From contig JAETRQ010000002.1 of assembly GCA_021770095.1 (NCBI GenBank), positions 62,001-126,000 on the forward strand: DNA of 64,000 nucleotides. The letters are read 5' to 3'. Source of the DNA: Eubacteriaceae bacterium (GTDB lineage Bacteria; Bacillota; Clostridia; Oscillospirales; Acutalibacteraceae). The position numbers and the translations under genes were made by a program. The notes under the pieces are model-generated. The model was given only the letters and a program-made list of their open reading frames with translations, had not been told where the DNA came from and searched no databases. Positions 42,870 to 51,555 of this stretch are shown piece by piece (the stretch's first letter is position 1; each line of letters opens with the position of its first letter).

Positions 42870-43478
42870 ATGAGCAATAAAAAAATTGAAAAAGAAAAGA
42901 AAGAAAAACCGGCATTGACAGATGAACAGCTTCAAAAGAAAAAGTCAAGAAAAACCAAAGCAGCAATATCATGTTTTGTACTTTTGCTTGCAGTTGGTGT
43001 TATGGGCAATTGGTATTGGGAAAACAGTGATCTTTCGAACAAAGTAAGCACAATTTCCTCAGCAAAAGAAAAAATACTCGGAGAGGCTACATATGTTGAT
43101 GCAACTACTGAGCAAACGACTGAAAACAGTTATTTTTCATCTGCAAGAGTTGACAGACAAACTGCAAGAGATGCCAGTCTTGAAAAATTGCAGAAAATAG
43201 TTGATTCTTCAACAGAAGATGCAGAGGCAAAAAAAGAAGCAACAGAAAAAATTGCACAAATTTCCGATATGATAAATGCTGAAAATAAAATCGAAACATT
43301 GGTAACGGCAAAAGGTGTTAATAATTGCATTGCGGTTATTAATGAAACAAGCAACAAAGTGGATATAATAGTAGATGTTGAGGAATTGAGTGATACAATC
43401 ATTTTACAGATAAAAGAAATCGCAATCGGTCAGATTGGATGTTCGTTTGAAGATGTAACAATTATTCAATCAAAATAA
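42870..43478 (+). CDS. spoIIIAH: Stage III sporulation protein AH
   Basis: The 202-aa protein has a Lys-rich cytoplasmic tail, one membrane helix (about 33-50) and an EscJ/PilF-like periplasmic-type domain (ARDASLEKLQKIV ... EIAIGQIG). In Bacillus it binds forespore SpoIIQ. AAGGTGA precedes the ATG. It is the last gene of the operon. Confidence 0.94.
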   Translation: MSNKKIEKEKKEKPALTDEQLQKKKSRKTKAAISCFVLLLAVGVMGNWYWENSDLSNKVSTISSAKEKILGEATYVDATTEQTTENSYFSSARVDRQTARDASLEKLQKIVDSSTEDAEAKKEATEKIAQISDMINAENKIETLVTAKGVNNCIAVINETSNKVDIIVDVEELSDTIILQIKEIAIGQIGCSFEDVTIIQSK

Positions 43479-43480
43479 TC

Positions 43481-43509
43481 TTGTATATTTATTCATTATA
43501 TGTTATAAT
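43481..43509 (+). promoter_or_regulatory. Promoter of yqhY (Asp23-family gene)
   Basis: TTGTAT (43481-43486), a 17-base spacer ending TGT (extended -10) and TATAAT (43504-43509). It resembles the tig promoter closely. Confidence 0.8.
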
Positions 43510-43533
43510 GTAAAAAACTAAGGAGGCTTGTTT

Positions 43534-43923
43534 ATGGAGATTTTTTCAAAAAGTTCTATGGGTGAACTTGTTATTTCAGATGAAGTAGTATCTTCAATAG
43601 CCATAAATGCTGCAAAAGATGTTGATGGTGTATCTTCTTTTTATAATGGTCCGGTAGATGTTGTCAGCACAATAAAGCAGGGTAGTTTAAAAGTAATGAG
43701 TCCTGTAAGAATGATTCAGGACGGTGATGATTTCATTATAAGCATTTATGTTAATTTGAAGCCCGGTAAAAAATTCCAAACTGTTGCAACACAGGTGCAG
43801 TCGGCTGTAAAAGAATCTGTACAGAATATGACCGGTAAGCTGGTTAATAAAGTTAATGTCATTGTTGCAGGTATTGATTTTGATGAGCCGGTAAAAACAG
43901 AACCTTGTGAAACTGAAGATTAA
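43534..43923 (+). CDS. Asp23/Gls24-family protein (YqhY-like)
   Basis: The 129-aa protein contains GELVISDEVVSSIAINAA and an alternating beta-strand pattern ending VNVIVAGIDFD, typical of the alkaline-shock Asp23 family. Its place just before nusB matches yqhY of Bacillus, which has been linked to fatty-acid synthesis control. Here the accBC genes that normally precede it are absent. AAGGAGG identifies the ATG at 43534. Confidence 0.93.
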   Translation: MEIFSKSSMGELVISDEVVSSIAINAAKDVDGVSSFYNGPVDVVSTIKQGSLKVMSPVRMIQDGDDFIISIYVNLKPGKKFQTVATQVQSAVKESVQNMTGKLVNKVNVIVAGIDFDEPVKTEPCETED

Positions 43924-43931
43924 CACAAAGC

Positions 43932-43966
43932 CTGCCGACAAATCCTATTTTGCCGGCAGTTTTTTT
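43932..43966 (+). terminator. Intrinsic terminator between yqhY and nusB
   Basis: CTGCCG-A-CAAA (43932-43942) pairs with TTTG-C-CGGCAG (43949-43959), one mismatch, loop TCCTAT, then seven T. The nusB ribosome site begins at the next base. Confidence 0.85.
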
Positions 43967-43977
43967 AGGAGAAATAT

Positions 43978-44370
43978 ATGAAAAGAAATGAGATGAGAGA
44001 GCAGGCTTTTTTTCTTTCGTTCGAAAGTCTGTTTACTTCAAACGATGAAATTAATGAGTTGATTGAACTTTATTCTGAGAATGTTGTCCCTGTTTGTGAC
44101 TATGCAAGGGAAGTATTTTCCGGTGTTGCTGAAAATAAGGACAAGTTTGATGAAACTATAAATGCGTTTTCAAAATCATGGAAGGTATCCAGATTGCCCA
44201 AAACCACTTTGGCAATACTTTACGTTGCTCTTTATGAAATGGAGTTTGTTGATACAGTTCCTGAAAATGTTGCCATTAATGAAGCAGTTGAACTTGCTAA
44301 AAAATATGCAAGCAATGATGATGCTTCATATGTTAATGGAATTCTCGGTGCAGTATCAAGGAGCAAATAG
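43978..44370 (+). CDS. nusB: Transcription antitermination protein NusB
   Basis: The 130-aa helical protein binds boxA RNA with NusE in rRNA antitermination. MREQAFFLSFESLF, LPKTTLAILYVALYEM and PENVAINEAVELAKKY are NusB signatures. AGGAGA (43967-43972) follows directly after a terminator T-run, leaving no room for a promoter. It is followed by a Kae1-like gene after two bases. Confidence 0.96.
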   Translation: MKRNEMREQAFFLSFESLFTSNDEINELIELYSENVVPVCDYAREVFSGVAENKDKFDETINAFSKSWKVSRLPKTTLAILYVALYEMEFVDTVPENVAINEAVELAKKYASNDDASYVNGILGAVSRSK

Positions 44371-44372
44371 GT

Positions 44373-45305
44373 ATGTATCTCGGATTTGATACAAGCAACT
44401 ATACAACTTCGCTTGCAATTTATGACGGAAAAGATATTATCATTAACAGCAAAAAGCTTTTAACAGTAAAAAACGGTGAAAGAGGACTGCGACAGAGTGA
44501 CGCTGTTTTTCAGCACACAGTCAATATGCCGCAGCTCTTAAATAACGTACCGAAAAATATAAACATTGATGCTGTTGCAGTCAGCACAAGACCAAGGAAC
44601 ATTGAAGACAGTTATATGCCGTGTTTTTTGGTCGGAATAAATAATGCGCAGTCAGTTTCCGCTTTTAATACCTGCGAAATGTATACAACTTCGCATCAGG
44701 TTGGTCACATATTGGCGGCACTTTATTCTGTGGGTCGTCTTGATTTGATTCATGAGAGATTTATTGCATTCCATGTCAGCGGCGGAACAACTGAGGCCCT
44801 CCTCGTTGAGCCGAATAATGAAGAAATCATTAAAGCAACTCTTGTTTCTCAAAGTCTGGATTTGAAAGCAGGGCAGGCTGTTGACAGAACAGGTGTATTA
44901 CTCGGCTGTCAATTCCCATGCGGCAGAGAACTTGACGAACTCTCTCTTGATTCTGATAAGGAATTCAAAGTCAAACCGACTATGATTGGCAATGACTGTT
45001 CTATGTCGGGAGTGGAAAATAAAATAAAAAAGATGGTAGAGGCTGGAGAAAATCCACCTGATATTGCTAAATTTTTATTTACATATATTTCACTGACGTT
45101 AGATAAAATGACAGAAAATATAATTACTCGCTTCGGCAAACTTCCGCTTGTATTTGCAGGTGGTGTAATGTCAAACACTTTAATAAAAAAATATATAACA
45201 AATAAGTATGATGCATATTTTGCACAGCCGCAATTCAGTTGTGATAATGCGGCAGGTGTTGCCATATATGCATATTTGAAAGATAATAAAGATAATAATG
45301 AATAA
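44373..45305 (+). CDS. Kae1/TsaD-like ATPase-fold paralogue
   Basis: The 310-aa protein has the ASKHA fold of TsaD: YLGFDTSNYTTSLA at the N-terminus, the metal-binding HQVGH (HxxxH), HVSGGTTE and C-terminal GGVMSNTLIK and CDNAAGVA. It is shorter and more divergent than TsaD, so it is more likely a paralogue than the tRNA-threonylcarbamoyl enzyme itself. In Bacillus, folD sits at this place. It overlaps xseA by eight bases. Function is unknown. Confidence 0.85.
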   Translation: MYLGFDTSNYTTSLAIYDGKDIIINSKKLLTVKNGERGLRQSDAVFQHTVNMPQLLNNVPKNINIDAVAVSTRPRNIEDSYMPCFLVGINNAQSVSAFNTCEMYTTSHQVGHILAALYSVGRLDLIHERFIAFHVSGGTTEALLVEPNNEEIIKATLVSQSLDLKAGQAVDRTGVLLGCQFPCGRELDELSLDSDKEFKVKPTMIGNDCSMSGVENKIKKMVEAGENPPDIAKFLFTYISLTLDKMTENIITRFGKLPLVFAGGVMSNTLIKKYITNKYDAYFAQPQFSCDNAAGVAIYAYLKDNKDNNE

Positions 45306-46503
45306 ATCTATTACAGTAACGCAACTGAATACTTATATTAAAGCGCTGCTTGATGAAAGCACACCGCTCAAAAGCCTTTTTGTTGTTGGTGAAATCAGCA
45401 ATTTCAAACATCATTACAGCGGTCATATGTATTTTACCCTCAAGGACAGCCAGACACAAATCAAGGCAGTTATGTTTTCTTCTGCTGCCTCAAGGCTGAA
45501 GTTTATGGTGGAAGACGGTATGAATGTTATTTGCCGTGGACGTGTTTCGGCTTATGAAAAAAGCGGTATGTATCAGTTGTATGTTGAAGATATGCAGCCT
45601 GATGGTATCGGTGCTTTAAATCTTGCTTATGAGCAATTAAAAGAAAAATTATCCGCAGAAGGGCTCTTTGATCCAATCCATAAGAAACCTATTCCTAAAT
45701 TTCCCAGAAAAATCGGTGTTGCAACATCGAACACAGGTGCAGCAATTGAAGATATAAAAAATATAATAGCCAGACGTTATCCTCTGTGTGAACTTGTGAT
45801 TGCACCAACAATCGTTCAGGGTGAACAGGCAGGGAACGACATAATTAAATCTATAAAATTACTTGACAGTATTGATGATGTTGATGTTATTATTGTTGGC
45901 CGTGGCGGAGGGTCAATTGAAGATTTGTGGGCTTTCAATATTGAAAGTGTTGCCAGAGCGGTATTTTATTGTGAAACACCGATAATATCTGCCGTCGGTC
46001 ATGAAACGGATTTCACGATTTGTGATTTTGTTGCCGACTTGCGTGCGCCGACCCCAAGTGCTGCTGCTGAACTTGCAGTGCCTGACATAAATCAATTGTC
46101 GGATTTTGTAAAAAATACGGATGCCTTTTTGAAAAAATATCTTAAAGGTAAAGTTGAAAATGAAATGCAGCACTTTGATTGCCTCGCTTATGACTCTGTT
46201 TTAGGTAGATATAACGATTATTTTAAAACCTATAATGATGATATAATATCTCTCAGTGATAAATTAAATTCATTATTCAATTTAAAAATGAAAATGAATG
46301 ATTTGAATTTGAGAAAGATAGCCGGCAAACTTGATGCATTAAGCCCTTTGGCAGTTATCAGCAGAGGTTATGCTGTTGTAAAGAATAAAAGTAATACGTT
46401 TATCAAATCCGTTGTTGAGCTTAAACAGAATGATAAACTTAATTTGGTATTTAAAGATGGCTGTGCTGAATGTACAGTCAATGAGGTGAAATATGAGCAG
46501 TAA
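45298..46503 (+). CDS. xseA: Exodeoxyribonuclease VII large subunit
   Basis: The 401-aa protein starts with an OB-fold (ITVTQLNTYIKALLD ... VVGEISNFK). The catalytic domain has GRGGGSIEDLWAFN, SAVGHETDFT and DLRAPTPSAAAEL. It degrades single-stranded DNA with XseB. The stop codon overlaps xseB by eleven bases. Confidence 0.97.
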   Translation: MNKSITVTQLNTYIKALLDESTPLKSLFVVGEISNFKHHYSGHMYFTLKDSQTQIKAVMFSSAASRLKFMVEDGMNVICRGRVSAYEKSGMYQLYVEDMQPDGIGALNLAYEQLKEKLSAEGLFDPIHKKPIPKFPRKIGVATSNTGAAIEDIKNIIARRYPLCELVIAPTIVQGEQAGNDIIKSIKLLDSIDDVDVIIVGRGGGSIEDLWAFNIESVARAVFYCETPIISAVGHETDFTICDFVADLRAPTPSAAAELAVPDINQLSDFVKNTDAFLKKYLKGKVENEMQHFDCLAYDSVLGRYNDYFKTYNDDIISLSDKLNSLFNLKMKMNDLNLRKIAGKLDALSPLAVISRGYAVVKNKSNTFIKSVVELKQNDKLNLVFKDGCAECTVNEVKYEQ

Positions 46504-46681
46504 AATGACATATGAAGAAGCTATTTCAAGGCTGGAAGAAATCGTTGAACTTTTAGAAAAAAATGAAGTAACACTTGATGAAAGTATGAAATTATTTGAA
46601 GAGGGAACAAAATTAACTGCTTTTTGTTCTGATAAATTAAAAGATGCTCAGCAAAAAATAACAGAACTTACCAAGGAGTAA
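46493..46681 (+). CDS. xseB: Exodeoxyribonuclease VII small subunit
   Basis: The 62-aa helical protein shows TYEEAISRLEEIVELLEK and the central ESMKLFEEG motif of XseB. It forms a complex with XseA. GAGGTGA lies upstream within xseA. It is followed by ispA after two bases. Confidence 0.96.
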   Translation: MSSKMTYEEAISRLEEIVELLEKNEVTLDESMKLFEEGTKLTAFCSDKLKDAQQKITELTKE

Positions 46682-46683
46682 TT

Positions 46684-47568
46684 ATGACTGATTTTGAATT
46701 TAATAATATTCTCAATAATGATATAAGAAAAATTGAAAATTCACTTATGTATTATCTTCCCGAAGCATATGAGGGACAGATTGAAGTTGTTGACGCTATG
46801 CGATACAGTCTTTCTAACGGAGGCAAAAGAATCCGTCCTGTTCTTACTCTTGAATTTGCAAGGGCGTGCGGCGGAGACAGAAATGACGCTGTTGATTTGG
46901 CATGTGCAATTGAATATGTACACACATACAGTCTGATTCATGATGATTTACCTTGTATGGATAATGATGATATGAGAAGAGGCAAACCAAGTTGTCATAA
47001 ACAATTTGGTGATGCAATTGCACTTTTGGCAGGGGATTCGTTGCTTACTCACGCATTTGAAATTATTGGCAATTCGGAACTCAGCGATGATAAAAAAGTT
47101 ATGGCTGTGAGCCTTCTTGCCCAGAATTCCGGTGTATCAGGAATGATTGGCGGTCAGGTTATTGATTTGAAATTTGAACAGGGAAATCCGTCAGCAAATG
47201 AGTTGGTTTCTGTATATAAACTTAAGACAGGTGCGCTTATTTCAGCGGCATGTCTGATGGGATGCATTGCCGGCGGAGGCAGTGATGAACAATTCGCTGC
47301 GGCGTCAAAATTTGCTTATAATCTTGGAATTGCTTTTCAGATTCAGGATGATATTCTCGATATTATCGGTGATGAAAGCAAACTCGGTAAGCCTGTCGGT
47401 TCAGATGAAAGTAACAATAAAACAACATATGTTTCACTCGTTGGTATTGATAAGGCAAAACAGGATGTTAAGCGTCTTACCGATAATGCAATCCATCAAC
47501 TTGATTATTTTGAAAATACTGATTTCATTGGTGAACTTGCGTTTTCTCTTATTAACAGAGAAAAATAA
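46684..47568 (+). CDS. ispA: Polyprenyl synthetase (farnesyl diphosphate synthase type)
   Basis: The 294-aa trans-prenyltransferase condenses IPP units. The first Asp-rich motif lies in LIHDDLPCMDNDDMRRG and the second in FQIQDDILDIIG; GGKRIRP is the IPP-binding site. It sits between xseB and dxs as in many Firmicutes, linking isoprenoid chain synthesis with the MEP pathway gene next door. Confidence 0.95.
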   Translation: MTDFEFNNILNNDIRKIENSLMYYLPEAYEGQIEVVDAMRYSLSNGGKRIRPVLTLEFARACGGDRNDAVDLACAIEYVHTYSLIHDDLPCMDNDDMRRGKPSCHKQFGDAIALLAGDSLLTHAFEIIGNSELSDDKKVMAVSLLAQNSGVSGMIGGQVIDLKFEQGNPSANELVSVYKLKTGALISAACLMGCIAGGGSDEQFAAASKFAYNLGIAFQIQDDILDIIGDESKLGKPVGSDESNNKTTYVSLVGIDKAKQDVKRLTDNAIHQLDYFENTDFIGELAFSLINREK

Positions 47569-47599
47569 ATTCTATTAGAAATGAAGAGAGATGTATAAT

Positions 47600-49441
47600 A
47601 TGTCTATTCTTGATGATGTTAATTCACCTAAAGATATAAAAAAATTAAATATAAATGAACTTGAAGATTTATGTGATGATATAAGAAAGACACTTATTTC
47701 AACTGTGTCCAAAACAGGGGGACATCTTGCATCAAATCTTGGTGTAGTTGAACTGACAGTTGCTTTGCACAAGGTGTTTAACAGTCCTGTTGATCAAATT
47801 GTGTTTGATGTAGGTCATCAGTGTTATACGCACAAACTTCTTACAGGCAGAAAAGAAAAATTTGATACTCTGCGAACGGAAGATGGGATCAGCGGTTTTA
47901 CAAGACCTGTTGAAAGTGAACATGATATTTTCTCATCAGGACACAGTTCAACTTCAATTTCTGCTGCTGTCGGTCTTGCCAAGGCTAAGCAAATCAAAGG
48001 TGAAAAGGGAAAAGTTATTGCTGTTATAGGTGATGGTGCTTTGACCGGCGGTCTTGCATATGAAGCCTTGAACAATTCCGGTAATTCCAATTCAAACCTT
48101 ATTGTTATTTTGAATGATAACAATATGTCAATAAGTCAAAATGTAGGTTCAATGGCAAAGAATCTGAACACAATCAGAACTTCACCTAAATATGTAACTT
48201 TTAAATCAAAAATTCAAAGAGGACTCGCCAAAATACCGAAAATCGGCAGTCAGATCAGCAGAACTTTTACATATATTAATGCGAAAATCCGACGCAGAAT
48301 TCTCAAGTCAACATTTTTTGAAGATTTGGGATTTCGATATTACGGACCTATTGACGGTCATGATTTGGATGCTCTTATTGATGTATTGACTGTTGCAAAA
48401 GCACATAACCATTCAGTATTGATTCATATTAATACCGTAAAGGGGAAAGGTTATAATCCGGCAGAGAAAAATCCAACACAATTTCATGGTATCGGTAAAT
48501 TTGATATTAATACAGGAGAACCCAAGACGGGCGGTACAAACTTTTCTTCCGCTTTTGGAGAAACTATGTGTAAATTTGCTGAAAATGACAGCCGAATCTG
48601 CTGTGTTACGGCTGCTATGTCCGAAGGAACCGGATTGTGTAAATTTGCAAAAAAGTATCCGAAACGATTTTTTGATGTCGGTATTGCTGAACAACATGCT
48701 GTGACCTTTTCCGCTGGATTGGCGAAAAACGGTATGATACCTGTTTTTGCAGTATATTCAACTTTTTTACAGCGCTCATATGACCAGTTGGTTCATGATG
48801 TCTCAATGCAGAATCTGAAAGTGATTTTTGCAATTGACAGAGCAGGATTCGTTGGTGAAGACGGAGAAAGCCATCAGGGTGTTTTTGATACTTCTTATCT
48901 TAATTCCATTATCGGACTGACAATTTTTGCACCGTCATATTATTCGGATTTGGAAGCAATGTTTTATGAAGGAATATATAAAACGGACGGTGCAGTTGCA
49001 ATACGTTATCCCAGAGGCACAGAACTTTATAAACCAGACGGATATAATTATACACACGAAGCATACACTGTTTTTGGTGATATAAATTCAAAAAATATAA
49101 TGATTACCTACGGCAGATTATTTTCAAACTGTTGTCAGGCATACGAGCAGCTTGATAATACCTGCATAATTAAATTAAATAAAATTAAACCTATTGATGA
49201 TTCCATATTTGAATTATTAAAATCTGAACAGAATATCTTCTTTTTTGAGGAAAGTATTATCAGCGGCGGTATTGGTGAAACATTTGCATCAAAACTTATC
49301 GAAAATAATATTCATTGTTATTTCAAGCATATTGGTATAGATGATGAGTTTGTTAAGCAGGCAAGTGTTGACAGTCAGTTGAGGCATTATAAAATGGATG
49401 TTGATTCAATAGTCAGAGAGATAGAAAATGGCAAAGAATAA
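47600..49441 (+). CDS. dxs: 1-deoxy-D-xylulose-5-phosphate synthase
   Basis: The 613-aa thiamine diphosphate enzyme starts the MEP isoprenoid pathway from pyruvate and glyceraldehyde 3-phosphate. GHLASNLGVVELT, FDVGHQCYTHK, the TPP motif GDGALTGGLAYEALN and HDLDALIDVL, then DRAGFVGEDGESHQG in the transketolase part are diagnostic. AAGAGAG fits the ATG at 47600, with ATG 47591 too close. It overlaps tlyA by 14 bases. Confidence 0.97.
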   Translation: MSILDDVNSPKDIKKLNINELEDLCDDIRKTLISTVSKTGGHLASNLGVVELTVALHKVFNSPVDQIVFDVGHQCYTHKLLTGRKEKFDTLRTEDGISGFTRPVESEHDIFSSGHSSTSISAAVGLAKAKQIKGEKGKVIAVIGDGALTGGLAYEALNNSGNSNSNLIVILNDNNMSISQNVGSMAKNLNTIRTSPKYVTFKSKIQRGLAKIPKIGSQISRTFTYINAKIRRRILKSTFFEDLGFRYYGPIDGHDLDALIDVLTVAKAHNHSVLIHINTVKGKGYNPAEKNPTQFHGIGKFDINTGEPKTGGTNFSSAFGETMCKFAENDSRICCVTAAMSEGTGLCKFAKKYPKRFFDVGIAEQHAVTFSAGLAKNGMIPVFAVYSTFLQRSYDQLVHDVSMQNLKVIFAIDRAGFVGEDGESHQGVFDTSYLNSIIGLTIFAPSYYSDLEAMFYEGIYKTDGAVAIRYPRGTELYKPDGYNYTHEAYTVFGDINSKNIMITYGRLFSNCCQAYEQLDNTCIIKLNKIKPIDDSIFELLKSEQNIFFFEESIISGGIGETFASKLIENNIHCYFKHIGIDDEFVKQASVDSQLRHYKMDVDSIVREIENGKE

Positions 49442-50237
49442 AATCAGGCTTGATGTTGCCCTTGTTGAAAAAGGACTTGCACCAAGCAGAGAAAAAGCAA
49501 AAGCCATAATTATGGCCGGAATTGTATATGTAAACAATCAAAAATCCGATAAAGCAGGGAAAGAAATCAATATTGATGACGTTGTTGAAGTTCGGGGCAG
49601 TACGCTCAAATATGTAAGCCGCGGCGGTCTTAAACTTGAAAAAGCAATGCAGTCTTTTCCTATCACCCTTGAAGGCAAAATATGTATGGATGTCGGTGCA
49701 TCAACCGGCGGATTCACAGATTGTATGCTGATGAACGGTGCTGTAAAAGTATATTCAATTGACGTGGGTTATGGTCAATTGGCATGGAAACTCAGGACTG
49801 ACAACAGAGTTGTTAATCTTGAAAGAACGAATTTCAGATATGTGACAGAAGAAGAGGTTAAGGATAAAATTGATTTTGCTTCTGTCGATGTTTCGTTCAT
49901 TTCTCTCAAGCATATATTGCCTAATTTATATAAACTCCTTAAGGATAATGGACAGGCAGTATGTCTTATAAAGCCTCAGTTCGAGGCCGGCAGGGAAAAG
50001 GTTGGCAAAAAAGGTGTTGTAAGTGATTTGAATACACATCTTGAGGTTGTTGAGCGTATTATTAACCTTGCTGTTGAAAATAATTTTTCAGTATTAGGTC
50101 TTGAATTTTCACCGGTAAAAGGACCGGAAGGTAATATTGAATACCTGATATATTTGCAAAAGTCTTGTGAACCAATAATCAGTCCTGATGTTAACCCAAA
50201 AGAACTTGTTAATCAGTCGCATGAGGAATTGTTATGA
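49428..50237 (+). CDS. TlyA-family rRNA 2'-O-methyltransferase
   Basis: The 269-aa protein has an N-terminal S4 RNA-binding domain ([19 protein letters not shown]) and a FtsJ-like methyltransferase domain with [14 protein letters not shown] (SAM site) and [17 protein letters not shown]. Mycobacterial TlyA modifies 16S and 23S rRNA; the Bacillus homologue is YqxC. It is coupled to dxs and nadK by overlaps. Confidence 0.93.
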   Translation: MAKNKIRLDVALVEKGLAPSREKAKAIIMAGIVYVNNQKSDKAGKEINIDDVVEVRGSTLKYVSRGGLKLEKAMQSFPITLEGKICMDVGASTGGFTDCMLMNGAVKVYSIDVGYGQLAWKLRTDNRVVNLERTNFRYVTEEEVKDKIDFASVDVSFISLKHILPNLYKLLKDNGQAVCLIKPQFEAGREKVGKKGVVSDLNTHLEVVERIINLAVENNFSVLGLEFSPVKGPEGNIEYLIYLQKSCEPIISPDVNPKELVNQSHEELL

Positions 50238-51094
50238 ATATTTCTGTTTTTCCTAATTTAAATAATGATGGTGTTGAAATGATAAGCAGAGAAGTATTCT
50301 CTGTCTTGTCACAGCTGGATACAGATGTTTATATCAGCAAAGATTATGAAGAAAAATTTTTTGATTGCGGTAATATCAAATTTGCTGATAATGAAGACTT
50401 AATTCATATTTGTGAAGTCGCAATTGCTATCGGCGGTGATGGAACAACGCTCAATGTTGCCAAAAAAGCTGCTGTGTGCGGTAAAAAAGTTTTGGGTATA
50501 AATGCAGGCAGGCTTGGATTTATGAGCGGACTTGAAAAAGATGAACTGAATCTGCTCAGAAATATAGTTGATAATCATTACGAAATTGATGAAAGATTGA
50601 TGCTTGAGGCAGAAATTTTATATAACAATGATGTTATATCAACACATTATTGTCTGAATGACTTTGTAATATCACGCGGCAATTTTGCCAGACTTATTGA
50701 TATTGATATTTCATGTGATGACAGAAAGGTCATGAATACCAGGGCAGATGGTGTTATTGTAGCAACGCCGACAGGTTCAACAGCTTATTCAATGGCGGCA
50801 GGCGGACCGATTGTCAGTCCGAGTGCGGATTGTATTTTAGTAACGCCAATATGCCCGCATTCACTTATGGACAGAAGTTTTATCTTTTCTACTGATAAAG
50901 AATTAATAGTAAAAGCCGGTAATGATCAGTTGAATTCACCTGTATTGAATATTGACGGACAGGAAGCTGTAACTCTAAAAAATGATTATGTTATCAAAGT
51001 AAAATCATCTGATATGAAAACCAAATTAATAAAATTAAAACCGGAAAATTTTTATGAAATATTAAATAAAAAACTCATTGAAAGGAGAGCCTGA
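50234..51094 (+). CDS. nadK: NAD kinase
   Basis: The 286-aa enzyme makes NADP from [18 protein letters not shown] contains the GGDGT motif, and [17 protein letters not shown] is the second conserved block. It begins four bases before the tlyA stop and ends within the argR start (TGATG), so it is in the same operon. Confidence 0.96.
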   Translation: MNISVFPNLNNDGVEMISREVFSVLSQLDTDVYISKDYEEKFFDCGNIKFADNEDLIHICEVAIAIGGDGTTLNVAKKAAVCGKKVLGINAGRLGFMSGLEKDELNLLRNIVDNHYEIDERLMLEAEILYNNDVISTHYCLNDFVISRGNFARLIDIDISCDDRKVMNTRADGVIVATPTGSTAYSMAAGGPIVSPSADCILVTPICPHSLMDRSFIFSTDKELIVKAGNDQLNSPVLNIDGQEAVTLKNDYVIKVKSSDMKTKLIKLKPENFYEILNKKLIERRA

Positions 51095-51555
51095 TGAAAA
51101 AGAGAAGACATGCAAAGATATTGGAACTCATAAATGCCAAAGATATTGAAACACAGGAAGAGTTGCAGACTTATTTGCTTAACTGCGGTTTTGAAGTTAC
51201 ACAGGCAACAATATCAAGAGACATTAAGGAACTTAGGCTCGTTAAAGAACTTTCTGACAGGGGAAGGTATATTTATTCCACCGGGAAAAAGGCAAATCTT
51301 GATGCTGTAAGGCGTACAGGAGGGATTTTTTCCGAGTCAATTGTCAGTGTTGAACATGCTCTTAATACAGTATGTATAAAATGTTTTCCCGGTATGGCGG
51401 TTGCTGTATGTACTGCTATTGATTCCATGGAATGGACAGGCGTTGTCGGTACAATTTCAGGTGACGATACAATATTTGTTTTATGTAAAACAGAAGATTT
51501 TGCAAAAATATTCACAATGAATATGGAGAAGATTTTACATGTTAAAAACACTTGA
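51094..51555 (+). CDS. argR: Arginine repressor ArgR/AhrC
   Basis: The 153-aa regulator has an N-terminal winged helix (FEVTQATISRDIKELRL) and a C-terminal hexamerisation and arginine-binding domain (GTISGDDTIFVLC). AAAGGAGA (51081-51088) serves an ATG overlapping the nadK stop. No arginine genes are local; the argR-recN position is a widely conserved arrangement. Confidence 0.95.
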   Translation: MKKRRHAKILELINAKDIETQEELQTYLLNCGFEVTQATISRDIKELRLVKELSDRGRYIYSTGKKANLDAVRRTGGIFSESIVSVEHALNTVCIKCFPGMAVAVCTAIDSMEWTGVVGTISGDDTIFVLCKTEDFAKIFTMNMEKILHVKNT

